DNA of 64,000 bases. Source: DAIDKA01 sp035503515 (GTDB lineage: Bacteria > Pseudomonadota > Gammaproteobacteria > Steroidobacterales > Steroidobacteraceae). Location of the stretch: assembly GCA_035503515.1 (NCBI GenBank), contig DATJTJ010000011.1, positions 80,882 to 144,881 of the forward strand. The letters run 5' to 3'. Every line of letters begins with the position of its first letter. Within the stretch, counting starts at the first letter, position 1. Both the position numbers and the translations under genes were made by a program. The notes under the pieces were generated by a model. It did not search any database. It saw nothing but the letters and a program-made list of their open reading frames with translations, and was not told where the DNA came from. Positions 53,749 to 63,408 of this stretch are shown here, piece by piece.

Positions 53749-54962
53749 ACGAAGAGAACAACACCGCGCCGGCCGACAACCGCCGGCGCAAGCGCATGCT
53801 GCTGCTGGTCACGCTCGGCATCCTGGTCGTCGGCATCGGCTACGGCATCTACTGGCAGACGGTGCTGCGCCTGCGCGAGACCACCGACGACGCCTACGTC
53901 AATGGCAATGTCGTGCAGATCACTCCGCAGATCGCCGGCACCGTCGTCGGCATCAACGCCGATGACACCCAGTACGTGACCGCTGGGCAACCCCTGGTGC
54001 GCCTGGACCCGGCGGACGCCAAGGTGGCGCTCGATCAGGCCGAGGCGAAACTGGCGCTGACGGTGCGCGAGGTGCGCGGTATGTTCGCAAGCACCGCGCA
54101 GCTGGATGCCGCCCAGGGCATCCGCCAGGCCGATCTCGATACCGCCGAGAAGGACCTCGCCCGCCGTGAGCGGCTGGCCGGCAGCGGCGCGATTTCCGGT
54201 GAGGAACTGCAGCACGCCAGGCAGGCCGTGTCGGCGGCCAAGGCCGCCCTGCTCGCCGCGCAACAGCAGTTCGTCGCCGATCGCGTGCGCATCGATGGCA
54301 CGCAGGTCGCCGATCATCCGCAAGTGCAGGCGGCCGCAAGCGCGGTGCACAGCGCCTTCCTGACGCTGGCGCGCACCCAGCTGCCGGCGCCCGTCGCCGG
54401 TTACGTCGCCCATCGCAACGTGCAGCTCGGCCAGCGCGTGGGCCCGGGTTCGGTACTGATGGCCGTGGTGCCGCTCAACCAGGTCTGGGTCGATGCCAAT
54501 TTCAAGGAGCTGCAGATCGGCAACATCCGCGTCGGGCAGCCGGCGACCCTGGTCGCCGACCTCTACGGCGGGTCCGTGGAGTACCACGGCACGGTCGTCG
54601 GCTTCAGCGCCGGCACCGGCGCCTCCTTCGCGCTGCTGCCGGCGCAGAACGCCACCGGCAACTGGATCAAGGTCGTGCAGCGGCTGCCGGTCCGCATCGC
54701 CCTCGATCCGAAGGAACTTGCGGCCCATCCGCTGCAGGTCGGCCTGTCGATGCGCGTGAAGGTATCCACGGTCGACCGCGACGGTGCGCGACTGCCGCAG
54801 AGCGCGGCCAACGCGCCGACGTATGCGACCAACGTCTTCGATGATGCCGACCATCAGGCCACGGCGCGGATCGAGGCCATCATCGCAGCCAATCTGCCGG
54901 CACCCGCAAGCCCGCGGGTCGCGCGCCGGGGCCACCAGGATTCCGTCCGCCACGCCACATGA
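53745..54962 (+). CDS. emrA: EmrA-type membrane fusion protein
   Basis: Periplasmic adaptor (HlyD family), 405 residues. One N-terminal helix (MLLLVTLGILVVGIGYGIYW) is followed by ETTDDAYVNGNVVQITPQIAGTVVGI, the EmrA lipoyl-domain signature, a helical hairpin (LDTAEKDLARRERLAGSGAISGEELQHARQAVSAAKAALLAAQQQF), the second lipoyl half LPAPVAGYVAHRNVQLGQRVGPG and the beta-barrel VWVDANFKELQIGNIRVGQPATLVADLYG. Both ends overlap neighbours by ATGA. It links EmrB to the outer membrane lipoprotein. Confidence 0.94.
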   Translation: MNEENNTAPADNRRRKRMLLLVTLGILVVGIGYGIYWQTVLRLRETTDDAYVNGNVVQITPQIAGTVVGINADDTQYVTAGQPLVRLDPADAKVALDQAEAKLALTVREVRGMFASTAQLDAAQGIRQADLDTAEKDLARRERLAGSGAISGEELQHARQAVSAAKAALLAAQQQFVADRVRIDGTQVADHPQVQAAASAVHSAFLTLARTQLPAPVAGYVAHRNVQLGQRVGPGSVLMAVVPLNQVWVDANFKELQIGNIRVGQPATLVADLYGGSVEYHGTVVGFSAGTGASFALLPAQNATGNWIKVVQRLPVRIALDPKELAAHPLQVGLSMRVKVSTVDRDGARLPQSAANAPTYATNVFDDADHQATARIEAIIAANLPAPASPRVARRGHQDSVRHAT

Positions 54963-56548
54963 GCCGGCCCGGCGCACAGATGAAGCCGGGCGGCGCCCTC
55001 GCGCTGCCGCCGCTGCAGGGCCCGGCCCGGGTGCTGGGCACCCTGGCGCTGTCGCTCGCGATCTTCATGAACGTGCTGGATACGTCCATTGCGAACGTCT
55101 CCATTCCGGCGATATCCGGTGACCTGGGCGTCTCCCCGGACCAGGGCACCTGGGTCATCACCTCCTTCGGGGTGGCCAATGCCATCTCGGTGCCGCTCAC
55201 CGGCTGGCTGACGCGGCGCTTCGGCCAGGTGCGCCTGTTCACGCTGTCGATCTTCCTGTTCGTGCTGGCCTCGTTCCTGTGCGGCCTGGCGCCCTCCATC
55301 GGGTTGCTGATCTTCTTCCGCGTCGTGCAGGGCGCCGTCGCCGGACCCATGATCCCGCTATCGCAGTCGCTGCTGATGTCGAGCTACCCGCCTTCGAAGC
55401 AGAGCACCGCGCTGGGCCTGTGGTCGCTGACCAGCCTGACGGCCCCGATCGCCGGACCGCTGCTGGGCGGATGGATCACGGACAACATCTCCTGGCCCTG
55501 GATCTTCTACATCAACGTGCCCATCGGCCTGTTCGCCGGCACGCTCACCTGGATCCTGTATCGCAGGCGCGAGACCGCGACCATGCGCGTGCCCATCGAT
55601 GGGGTGGGACTGGCGCTGCTCATGACCTGGGTGGGCTCGCTGCAGATCATGCTCGACAAGGGCAAGGACCTGGACTGGTTCAATTCCCCGCAGATCATCG
55701 CCCTGGCGCTGATCGCGGTCGCGGCCTTCGTCTACTTCCTCATCTGGGAAATCACCGAAGAGCATCCGATCGTGGATCTGTCGCTGTTCAGGATCCGCAA
55801 TTTCTGGGTCGGGACCCTGTGCATGCTGCTGGCGTACGGTGTGTTCTTCGGCAACCTGGTGCTGCTGCCGCTGTGGCTGCAGCAATACCTGGGGTACACC
55901 GCCACCAATGCCGGCCTGATCACCGCGCCGGTGGGACTGCTGGCCGTGGTGGTGACGCCGTACGTGGCGAAGCTCACCACGCGGGTGGACTTGCGGGTGA
56001 TCGTCACCGGTTCGTTCATGATCTTCGCCCTGGTGATGATCCTGCGTTCGCAGTTCAGTACCGGTGTGGACGTACGCACGCTGCTCGTGCCGACCATCAT
56101 CCAGGGCGCGGCCATGGCCAGCTTCTTCGTGCCGCTGGTGACCCTGTCCGTATCGGGCCTGTCCCCGGAGCGCATACCGAACGCCTCGGGCCTGTTCAAC
56201 TTCGCCCGCATCACCGCCGGCTCCTTCGGCACGTCGATCTTCACGACCCTCTGGGACCGGCGCGCGACCCTGCACCACAGCCGGCTCATCGAGCATCTGA
56301 CGCCGGACAGTGCGACCCTGGCCGCCGCCAGCGCCGGCATGCAGTCCGGCGGCCTGTCTCCCGAGCAGACCACCGCCGCCGTCAACCGCATGGTCGATGT
56401 GCAGTCCTTCATGCTGTCGGCGGATGATCTGTTCTATGCGTCCGGCCTGATCTTCCTGGCACTGATCGGCGTCATCTGGTTCGCGCGGCCGCAGCGGCGC
56501 AAGTCCGGCACGGCGGCCGGCGCGGCCAATGCTGCTGCCGCACACTAG
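54959..56548 (+). CDS. emrB: EmrB-type multidrug efflux transporter (DHA2 MFS)
   Basis: Proton-driven MFS exporter with 14 predicted helices, 529 residues. The N-terminus reads LSLAIFMNVLDTSIANVSIPAISGDLGVSPDQGTWVITSFGVANAISVPLTGWLTRRFGQVRLF, with the DHA2 motif D1 (LDTSIANVSIP) and motif A (GWLTRRFGQ). Motif C-like GPLLGGWITDNISWPWIFYINVPIGL follows. It ends the marR-oml-emrA-emrB operon. Family members pump uncouplers, antibiotics and other amphiphiles; the substrate here is unknown. Confidence 0.94.
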   Translation: MSRPGAQMKPGGALALPPLQGPARVLGTLALSLAIFMNVLDTSIANVSIPAISGDLGVSPDQGTWVITSFGVANAISVPLTGWLTRRFGQVRLFTLSIFLFVLASFLCGLAPSIGLLIFFRVVQGAVAGPMIPLSQSLLMSSYPPSKQSTALGLWSLTSLTAPIAGPLLGGWITDNISWPWIFYINVPIGLFAGTLTWILYRRRETATMRVPIDGVGLALLMTWVGSLQIMLDKGKDLDWFNSPQIIALALIAVAAFVYFLIWEITEEHPIVDLSLFRIRNFWVGTLCMLLAYGVFFGNLVLLPLWLQQYLGYTATNAGLITAPVGLLAVVVTPYVAKLTTRVDLRVIVTGSFMIFALVMILRSQFSTGVDVRTLLVPTIIQGAAMASFFVPLVTLSVSGLSPERIPNASGLFNFARITAGSFGTSIFTTLWDRRATLHHSRLIEHLTPDSATLAAASAGMQSGGLSPEQTTAAVNRMVDVQSFMLSADDLFYASGLIFLALIGVIWFARPQRRKSGTAAGAANAAAAH

Positions 56549-56581
56549 GCGATAGGCATTCGCTCGGCGGGTACCGCCCGC

Positions 56582-56587
56582 TATAAT
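56582..56587 (+). promoter_or_regulatory. -10 element TATAAT before the DUF748 gene
   Basis: A perfect TATAAT lies 31 bases before the TTG start at 56619. At 17 bases upstream the hexamer is TTCGCT (56559-56564), a poor -35. GGCGG-GTA-CCGCC (56566-56578) sits in the spacer, and could be the hairpin end of the efflux operon. Confidence 0.45.
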
Positions 56588-56618
56588 CGCGCCGACGCCG
56601 AACGACGGGAGATACGCC

Positions 56619-59558
56619 TTGCCGGTCGCGCTGCGCCCGAGCCGCCGCGTCCTCATCGGGACCGCAATTGCAGTGGTGCTGGTGGCCGCCTACGCGGCCT
56701 GCGGCTTTTGGGGCGTCCCCGCGCTGATCCGCGCCCAGGCCGCCTCCTTCGTCATGCACAAGTACCAGCGCACAGTGCAGCTGGGTGACATCCATTTCAA
56801 TCCGTTCACGCTGGAACTGACCGTCCGGGACTTCGCCTTCCCGGACGCAGACGGCAAACCGATGCTGGGCGCCCGGCGGCTGTACGTGAACCTGCAGCTC
56901 GCCAGCCTCTGGAACTGGGGCGCGACCTTCAAGGACATCCGGCTCGAGCAGCCCGTGGTGCACGCACGGCTGCGCACCGACGGTTCGCTGAACCTCGCGG
57001 ACCTGGCCAGGCCGTTTGCCAATCCGCCGCCCTCGCCGCCGTCGGCGCCGGCGCGCGTGTTCCTCGCGCACTTCGCCGTCAGCGGCGGCGAGTTTACGTT
57101 CCTGGACCTGGCCCACCCGACGACGCTGCACGCCGAACTCAAGCCGGTGAATTTCGAGCTGCGGGATTTCAACACCGTAGGCAATGGCCGCAACGGCTAT
57201 CGCCTGGCGGCCGCGACCCCGGCGGGGGAGCAGTTCGACTGGGCGGGCAACATCGAAGTGTCGCCCGTGGCCTCCCGCGGCAGCTTCAACGTGAAGGCCC
57301 TGCGGGTCACGACGCTCACCGGATTTGCGGGACCGGCGTTGCCCCTGACGGTGTCATCGGGCGTGGTCACGCTCGACGGCGGTTATGACTTCAGGATCCA
57401 CGATGGCGTTGCCGGACTCAAGGTGGACCTGGGATCGCTGGCACTGACCGATCTGGCGCTGCGTCCCCGCAATGGACCCACCGACTACGTGACCCTGCCG
57501 CGCATCGAAATCGACGGCACCCACGTGGACCTGGCCCAGCGCAGCGTCACGGTCGATGCGGTCAGGGTGACCGGGGGGCAGGTTCATGCCTGGCTGAACG
57601 AGGACGGCGCCCTCAATCTGCAGCAGCTCGCCGGGACGGCGCAGCCGGCCGGGCCCGCCACCGGCGCCGCGGTCGTTACGCCGGCCGCCACCGGGACGCC
57701 ACCGCCGGCCGCACCGGCGTGGACCGTCAGGGTGCCGATGATCGCTGTGTCCGATCTCACCGTCGGCTTCGAGGACCGAAGCCTCAAGCCTGCACCGACA
57801 TTTGCCGTGACGGGGCTCGAGGTCAGCGTGGCGCAGTTGCAGTGGCCTTTTGGCCGACCCCTTGACGTGCAGTTGAAAGCCGCCGTGAATTCCTCGGCCA
57901 GCCTGAGCGCGAAGGCACAGGTCACACTGCCCGGGGGCGCCGTCAAGTCACATCTGGAACTGTCCGCGTTCGATCTTGCCGTCCTGCAGCCCTACGTCGC
58001 CCGCTATACCGGACTGAGTCTCCTCAGCGGGCGGTTGGGTGCCGGGGTCGACCTGGAACGCGATGCGAAGGGGCGGATGACGGTCAGTGCCGACACCGAC
58101 GTCCAGCGGTTCAGGACCGTGGACGACGAGCTGCGCAAGGATTTCATCAAGTGGGACCGGCTGACGGTCTCGGGTGTCCGCTACCAGAGCGATCCGGCCG
58201 CGCTCAGCATCCGCAGCGTGCGCGCCCAGGCGCCCTACGCCCGGGTGATCATCGATGCGAACCGCCATCTGAACATCGCCGAAGCCCTGCGGCCCGCCGG
58301 CACCGCGGCCGAACCCGAGCCGCCCGCCACCGCCGACCTGCCGCCTGCCGCGCATGCCAGCGCCATGCCGCTGTCCATCGGCACCGTGGTCATCAGCCAT
58401 GGTTCTGCGAACTACGCCGACCAGTGGATCCAGCCCAACTTCGCGATCGGCATCCAGGAACTGAACGGCAGTGTCGACGGACTGTCGTCGAATCCCGCCT
58501 CACGCGCGAAAATCGACTTGAAGGGCTCGGTGGACCGGTACGCTCCCGCGCATATCTGGGGCGAGACCAACCTGTTGTCCGAGGCCGCCTATACCGACAT
58601 CAGCATGAGTTACCGCGGCATCGATCTGGTCAGCGTCACGCCCTATTCGGGGCGGTTCGCCGGCTACAAGATCGACAAGGGCAAGCTCACCGTCGACCTC
58701 AAGTACCATATCGAGGACCGCAAGCTCACTGCGAGCCACCACATCGTGGTCGATCAGCTGCAGCTGGGTGAGAAGGTCCAGAGCCCCGATGCCGTCAGTC
58801 TGCCTCTGAAGCTCGCCGTTTCCCTGCTGAAGGACCGCAACGGCGTCATCGACCTGCAGTTGCCGGTCACCGGCAGTCTCGATGATCCCCAGTTCCGCAT
58901 CGGTCCGATCATCTGGAAGGTGTTCGTGAATCTTCTGGAGAAGGCCGTCACGGCCCCGTTCTCGCTGCTGGGGAGCCTGTTCGGAGGTGGCGATCAGGTG
59001 AATGTCATCGAATTCCCCCCCGGAAGTGCCGCCCTGAACGAGGCTGCGCAAACGCGGCTGGCCAGCGTGACCAAGGCACTGGACGCGCGCCCCGGGCTGG
59101 AACTCGACATCCCCAACAGCTACTCCACGGCCACCGATACGCCGGCCCTCGCCGAACTGCAGCTGCAGAAGGCCCTGCGCCAGCGCGCCGCGGTCGCCGC
59201 CGACGCGCCGCTGCCCGAGGGCGCCGCCCTGTTCACGGTGCTGCTGGCCCAGTACCGGGAGACCAACGGTGCCCAGGGACCGCTGCCGCCGGCGACGCTG
59301 GCAATCACGACCGCGAAGAAATCCAGGAACGCGACGCTCGACTACGGCGGCGCGATCACCGAGCTGCGAGCGGCACTGCTGCAGAAGATCAGGATCACGG
59401 ACAATGACCTGCAGGCGCTGGGGACGCGGCGCGCCCACGCGGTGCAGGACGCGCTGCTGCACGGATCGGACCTCGATCCGGCACGCCTCTTCCTGATCAA
59501 CGCTCAGGCGCAGTCACCGCCGGGAAATACCGTGAAGCTGGAATTGGCGCTCAAGTAG
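56619..59558 (+). CDS. Large AsmA-like DUF748 envelope protein
   Basis: A 979-residue protein with one N-terminal helix (LIGTAIAVVLVAAYAACGFWG) and a long periplasmic part of DUF748/AsmA-type repeats: QLGDIHFNPFTLELTVRDFAFPDADG, FNVKALRVTTLTGFAGPALPLTVSSGVV, LSLLSGRLGAGVDLERDAKG, GYKIDKGKLTVDLKYHIEDRKL. Near the end, VNVIEFPPGSAALNEAAQTRLASVTKAL resembles an OmpA-type motif, as common in DUF748 proteins. AsmA-like proteins are thought to carry phospholipids between membranes. The start is TTG at 56619 with GGGAG 6 bases upstream. The end overlaps the convergent oxidoreductase gene by 8 bases. Confidence 0.85.
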   Translation: MPVALRPSRRVLIGTAIAVVLVAAYAACGFWGVPALIRAQAASFVMHKYQRTVQLGDIHFNPFTLELTVRDFAFPDADGKPMLGARRLYVNLQLASLWNWGATFKDIRLEQPVVHARLRTDGSLNLADLARPFANPPPSPPSAPARVFLAHFAVSGGEFTFLDLAHPTTLHAELKPVNFELRDFNTVGNGRNGYRLAAATPAGEQFDWAGNIEVSPVASRGSFNVKALRVTTLTGFAGPALPLTVSSGVVTLDGGYDFRIHDGVAGLKVDLGSLALTDLALRPRNGPTDYVTLPRIEIDGTHVDLAQRSVTVDAVRVTGGQVHAWLNEDGALNLQQLAGTAQPAGPATGAAVVTPAATGTPPPAAPAWTVRVPMIAVSDLTVGFEDRSLKPAPTFAVTGLEVSVAQLQWPFGRPLDVQLKAAVNSSASLSAKAQVTLPGGAVKSHLELSAFDLAVLQPYVARYTGLSLLSGRLGAGVDLERDAKGRMTVSADTDVQRFRTVDDELRKDFIKWDRLTVSGVRYQSDPAALSIRSVRAQAPYARVIIDANRHLNIAEALRPAGTAAEPEPPATADLPPAAHASAMPLSIGTVVISHGSANYADQWIQPNFAIGIQELNGSVDGLSSNPASRAKIDLKGSVDRYAPAHIWGETNLLSEAAYTDISMSYRGIDLVSVTPYSGRFAGYKIDKGKLTVDLKYHIEDRKLTASHHIVVDQLQLGEKVQSPDAVSLPLKLAVSLLKDRNGVIDLQLPVTGSLDDPQFRIGPIIWKVFVNLLEKAVTAPFSLLGSLFGGGDQVNVIEFPPGSAALNEAAQTRLASVTKALDARPGLELDIPNSYSTATDTPALAELQLQKALRQRAAVAADAPLPEGAALFTVLLAQYRETNGAQGPLPPATLAITTAKKSRNATLDYGGAITELRAALLQKIRITDNDLQALGTRRAHAVQDALLHGSDLDPARLFLINAQAQSPPGNTVKLELALK

Positions 59559-60564
59559 CGGGATGCGCGACCAGCAGCACGATCTTGCCGATGTGCCTGC
59601 CCGATTCCATCAGCGTGTGCGCCTCGGCCGCCGCCTCCAGCGCGAAGCGCGCATGAATCGGCGGCGCCGCGAGTCGCCGGTCCTCGAACAGCGGCCACAC
59701 GCTGGTGAGCAGGTCCTGCGCCAGGCGGCCCTTGGCAGCGCTGGATTGCGGCCGCAGGGTCGCACCCATGATCTTCAGGCGCCTGACGAGCAGTTGCCGC
59801 AGGTCAACCTGGGCATGGGACCCACCCTGCACGGCGATGAGCGCAATGCGTCCCTCGGTCGCAGCAGCCGCCATGTTCCGGGGCACGTACTCTCCGCCCA
59901 CCATGTCCAGGATCACATCGACGCCACGGCCCTGAGTGAATTCGCGCGCCACCGCCACGAAGTCCTCGGTGTGGTAGTTGATGGCGCGCTCGGCTCCCAG
60001 GGCGACGCATGCGGCGCACTTTTCATCGGTTCCCGCCGTGACCAGCACCCGGGCACCGAAGGCCGATGCCAGCAGGATGGCCGTGGTGCCGATGCCGCTC
60101 GAACCGCCGTGCACCAGAACCGTCTCGCCCGGCTGCAGGGCCGCGCGCTCGAACAGGTTCAGCCACACGGTGAAGAAGGTTTCGGGCAGCGTCGCCGCCT
60201 GCTGCAGCGTCAGGCCCGCGGGCACCGGCAGACACTGCACGGCAGGCACCGCCGCGAATTGCGCATAACCGCCGCCGGCCAGGAGCGCGCACACCAGATC
60301 CCCGGTGCGCCAGCCGCTCACATCGCTCCCCCGGGCGACGATTTCGCCCGCGATCTCCAGTCCCGGAATCGGTGATGCGCCGGCAGGCGGCGGGTAATGA
60401 CCCTGCCGCTGCAGCACATCCGGCCGGTTGACGCCGGCCGCCGCGACCCGCACCAGCACCTCCGTGGCAGCGATCTGCGGCAGCACCTGCTGCACGGGTT
60501 CGAGGACGGAGGGCGGACCCGGTTCGCGGATCCTGATCACGGTCATGTGGGTGGGCAGGGTCAT
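59551..60564 (-). CDS. NAD(P)H quinone oxidoreductase, PIG3 family
   Basis: Zinc-free medium-chain dehydrogenase/reductase of 337 residues. VNRPDVLQRQGHYPPPAGASPIPGLEIAGEIVARG is the PIG3-type N-terminal pattern; the NADPH fold has ETVLVHGGSSGIGTTAILLASAFGARVLVTAG and RAINYHTEDFVA; LKIMGATLRPQSSAAKGRLAQDL is typical for PIG3. It probably reduces quinones with NADPH. The ATG at 60564 overlaps the stop of the alpha/beta hydrolase gene (ATGA); an ATG six codons later is an alternative start. The two genes form an operon. Confidence 0.9.
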   Translation of the reverse strand: MTLPTHMTVIRIREPGPPSVLEPVQQVLPQIAATEVLVRVAAAGVNRPDVLQRQGHYPPPAGASPIPGLEIAGEIVARGSDVSGWRTGDLVCALLAGGGYAQFAAVPAVQCLPVPAGLTLQQAATLPETFFTVWLNLFERAALQPGETVLVHGGSSGIGTTAILLASAFGARVLVTAGTDEKCAACVALGAERAINYHTEDFVAVAREFTQGRGVDVILDMVGGEYVPRNMAAAATEGRIALIAVQGGSHAQVDLRQLLVRRLKIMGATLRPQSSAAKGRLAQDLLTSVWPLFEDRRLAAPPIHARFALEAAAEAHTLMESGRHIGKIVLLVAHPAT

Positions 60565-61298
60565 CAGCCGTTCAGCCGGGCGACGCGGTCGAGCCAGGCG
60601 ACCAGGGCCGCGTTCACGGCCTCGGGGCGCTCCATCGTACACATGTGCCCGCAGTCCGGCACCGTCACCAGGGTGCTGTGCGGGATGAGCTGCGCCATCA
60701 CGCGGTGCGTGGCCACGGGCGACCAGGCATCCTCGCGCCCGCACAGCACCAGCGCCGGGCAGGAAATCATCGGCAGGAGCGCAGCGGCGTCCGGCCGGGC
60801 GAGCAGTGCGCGGATCTGGGCGGCGAACTGTCCGGGCGTGCGCCGTTCGATCATCTGCAGGATGGATTCGACCAGCGGCCGTTCCCTGAGCCGGGCCTCG
60901 TGGATCATGGGTATGCTCAGCCAGCGTTCTCCGACCGCGCGCATGCCGGCGGCGCGGGCAAGGTCCAGCAGCGCGTGCCGCCCCGCCGTCTCCCGCACAC
61001 CGCCGTCACCGGCCGGCAGCGGCGTGTAGCCGGTGTCCAGCAGCGCGATCCCCGTGACACGGCTCGCCGCGCGGCGGACCACCTCGAGCGCCACGCGTCC
61101 ACCCATGGAATGTCCCACGACCGCGAACTTCGGCGGTGCCTGCGCGAGGATGGCCTCGGCCATGGCCCCGAGCGAGTCCAGGTCGCCGTGGTCGGCCACC
61201 TGCACCCCCGCCAGGCCCTGCAGCGCCTTCACCTGAGGTTTCCAGACGGCCTGGTCGCACAGCAGCCCCGGCACCAACACCACGTTCAGCTCGGCCAA
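60564..61298 (-). CDS. Alpha/beta-fold hydrolase
   Basis: A 244-residue alpha/beta hydrolase. VVLVPGLLCDQAVWKPQV starts the fold, the nucleophile elbow is VVGHSMGGRVALEVV, the acid is probably Asp in CGREDAWSPV, and the His lies in PDCGHMCTMERPEAV. The pattern is that of the 3-oxoadipate lactonase/haloperoxidase-like group, whose substrates vary. The start is TTG at 61298. It is divergent from the cation transporter gene and upstream of the quinone oxidoreductase. Confidence 0.82.
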   Translation of the reverse strand: MAELNVVLVPGLLCDQAVWKPQVKALQGLAGVQVADHGDLDSLGAMAEAILAQAPPKFAVVGHSMGGRVALEVVRRAASRVTGIALLDTGYTPLPAGDGGVRETAGRHALLDLARAAGMRAVGERWLSIPMIHEARLRERPLVESILQMIERRTPGQFAAQIRALLARPDAAALLPMISCPALVLCGREDAWSPVATHRVMAQLIPHSTLVTVPDCGHMCTMERPEAVNAALVAWLDRVARLNG

Positions 61299-61316
61299 AA
61301 CTCATCGCTCCAGGAG

Positions 61317-61332
61317 GCAAATACCCATTTGC
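61317..61332. promoter_or_regulatory. Palindrome before the CDF transporter gene
   Basis: GCAAAT-ACCC-ATTTGC is a perfect 6-bp inverted repeat in the 50-base gap between the divergent hydrolase and cation transporter genes. The AGGA ribosome site and ATG of the transporter follow within 17 bases. It may be a metal-responsive operator or an mRNA hairpin. Confidence 0.4.
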
Positions 61333-61348
61333 GATAGGATAAACGGAT

Positions 61349-62347
61349 ATGGAAGGGCATTCCCACGGACATCATCACGGGCATAACCACGGGCCTCACC
61401 AGGGGCACTCGCATGCGCCCGGGCACGGGCATGGCGCGGACCAGGCCAGCGAACGGCGGCTGTGGGTCGCGCTGGTGCTGCTGCTGTGCTTCACGGTGGT
61501 CGAAGCCGGCGGCGGCGTGTGGGCCAATTCCGTGGCGCTGTACGCGGAAGCCGCCCACATGCTCGCCGATACGGCCTCGCTGCTGCTGGCCATCGTGGCC
61601 ATCCGGATGGCACGGCTCCCGGCACGCGCCGACCGCACCTACGGGCATCGGCGCTACCAGACGCTGGCTGCCTACACCAACGGGCTGGTGCTGCTGGCGC
61701 TGACGGTGGCCGTGGTCGTCGCCGCCGTGCGCAGACTGCTGCTGCCGCCGCCGGTCAACGGCACGGTGATGCTGGTGACGGCGGTCATCGGCGCCCTGGC
61801 CAATGTCGGCGCGTTCCTGGCCCTGAGCGGTGCGACCTCGCTCAACGAGCGTGGCGCACGACTGCACGTCCTCAGTGACCTCGCCGGTTCGGTGGCGGCG
61901 ATCGGGGCCTCGGCCCTGATCCTGTGGCGCGGCTGGGTCATCGCCGACCCGCTGCTGTCGCTTGCCGTCTCGGTGCTGATCCTGCGCTCGGGATGGCAGC
62001 TGACGCGCAATTCGGCGCACGTGCTGCTGGAAGGCGCACCTCCGGGATTCGATCCCGACGCGGTCGAACATGATCTGGAGGCCGCCGTACCCGGCATCAA
62101 GGGCGTGCACCATATCCATGCCTGGTCCCTCACCGGGGAGACGCCCATGCTCACCCTGCATGCCACCTTGCAGGATGGCGCCGACCGGCATGCGGCGCTC
62201 ACCGCGGTCATGCAACGACTGCACGAGCGCTTCGGCGTCGACCACGCCACGGTGCAGATCGAAGAAGGCGACTGCGCCGGCGCCGAGAGCGAGGAGGACT
62301 GCCATCAGTCGGCTCATGCGCACCCACCGGCGCGCGCGACCGGATGA
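61349..62347 (+). CDS. Cation diffusion facilitator family transporter
   Basis: Inner-membrane metal/proton antiporter, 332 residues, likely for zinc or a similar divalent ion. A His-rich N-terminus (GHSHGHHHGHNHGPHQGHSH) is followed by six helices. The metal-site HxxxD motifs are visible in helix 2 (AEAAHMLADTASLL) and helix 5 (RLHVLSDLAGSVAAIG), the Zn/Cd-type arrangement. The C-terminal domain has GVHHIHAWSLTGETPMLTLHATL, and another His-rich stretch (HQSAHAHPP) ends the protein. Its TGA overlaps the next ATG. Confidence 0.93.
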   Translation: MEGHSHGHHHGHNHGPHQGHSHAPGHGHGADQASERRLWVALVLLLCFTVVEAGGGVWANSVALYAEAAHMLADTASLLLAIVAIRMARLPARADRTYGHRRYQTLAAYTNGLVLLALTVAVVVAAVRRLLLPPPVNGTVMLVTAVIGALANVGAFLALSGATSLNERGARLHVLSDLAGSVAAIGASALILWRGWVIADPLLSLAVSVLILRSGWQLTRNSAHVLLEGAPPGFDPDAVEHDLEAAVPGIKGVHHIHAWSLTGETPMLTLHATLQDGADRHAALTAVMQRLHERFGVDHATVQIEEGDCAGAESEEDCHQSAHAHPPARATG

Positions 62348-63408
62348 TGTCCCCTGATGGCGCCGCCCTGCCGTCGGCGGGGCCCGACTCCATCCGCTAC
62401 CCGGACCTGCCGCTGCCGCAACCCGGCGAGGCGGTCCCGGTCCGGGAGGGGCTGTGGTGGCTGCGCATGCCGCTGCCCATCTCACTCGACCACATCAACT
62501 TGTGGCTGCTGGAAGAGTCCAATGGATACGCGCTGGTGGATACCGGCATGGCGACCCCCGCCACCCGTGAATTGTGGGAGCGGCTGTTCGCGACCCTCCT
62601 CAAGGACCGCCGGCTCACCCGCATTCTGCTTACCCACCTGCATCCGGATCACGCAGGCCTCGCCGCCTGGCTGCAGCAGCGCTGCGGTGTGCCACTGTGG
62701 ACCTCCGCGGCTACCCTGGAGCAGCTGCGGATGCTGCTCGGGGAGACGACTCCCGCGATGCTGGCGCAGCGCATGGCCTTCTTCGCCCGCCACGGCGTCG
62801 AGCCCATCGAGGACATGCGGCCGAACCTGGGCTCGCGAGGTTACCAGGACACGGTCGATGGCCTGCCGCAGGCAAGCCGCTTGATGCGCGATGGGGACGT
62901 AACGGCGCTCGGCCCGCGCCAGTGGCGGTGGCTCGATACCGGCGGCCATGCCCACGGTCATCTGTGTCTGGAGTCCGCGGCGCCCGAGCCGGTGCTGATC
63001 GCCGGCGATCAGGTGTTGCCGACCATCGCACCCAACGTCGGACTGACGCCGCTGACACCGGACCCGAATCCGCTGGCCACCTATCTGGCTTCGCTCGAGC
63101 GGCTCTCGGCCCTCGATGCGGACACCCTGGTGCTGCCCTCGCACGGCCGGCCGTTCAGGGGAGTGGCGGGTCGCGCCGGCGAAATCCGGCAGCACCACGA
63201 ACGTCACATGGCAAAGCTGTTCGATGCCTGCCGTACCCCGCGCACCGCGTTCGAGTGTCTGCCCTTCCTGTACCGGCGCGCGCAGCGGGGCTTCAACCTG
63301 TTCCTGGCCATGGGCGAGGCGCTGGCGCACCTGGAATACCTCGCCTGCGCGGGTCGCTTCGCCCGCCTGAACGACGGCGCCGTCATCCGCTATCAGCGGG
63401 TGGCCTGA
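62344..63408 (+). CDS. MBL-fold metallo-hydrolase
   Basis: A 354-residue metallo-beta-lactamase-fold hydrolase. The zinc motif is LLTHLHPDHAGLAAW (HxHxDH), with further ligands in DTGGHAHGHLCL, LIAGDQVLPTIAPNVG and LVLPSHGRPF; the C-terminal part is a helical winged-helix-like segment as in BLACT/LACTB2-type proteins. The substrate is not known; thioesters and phosphodiesters are usual in the group. The ATG overlaps the transporter stop. The 3' end overlaps glcF by 16 bases. Confidence 0.87.
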   Translation: MMSPDGAALPSAGPDSIRYPDLPLPQPGEAVPVREGLWWLRMPLPISLDHINLWLLEESNGYALVDTGMATPATRELWERLFATLLKDRRLTRILLTHLHPDHAGLAAWLQQRCGVPLWTSAATLEQLRMLLGETTPAMLAQRMAFFARHGVEPIEDMRPNLGSRGYQDTVDGLPQASRLMRDGDVTALGPRQWRWLDTGGHAHGHLCLESAAPEPVLIAGDQVLPTIAPNVGLTPLTPDPNPLATYLASLERLSALDADTLVLPSHGRPFRGVAGRAGEIRQHHERHMAKLFDACRTPRTAFECLPFLYRRAQRGFNLFLAMGEALAHLEYLACAGRFARLNDGAVIRYQRVA

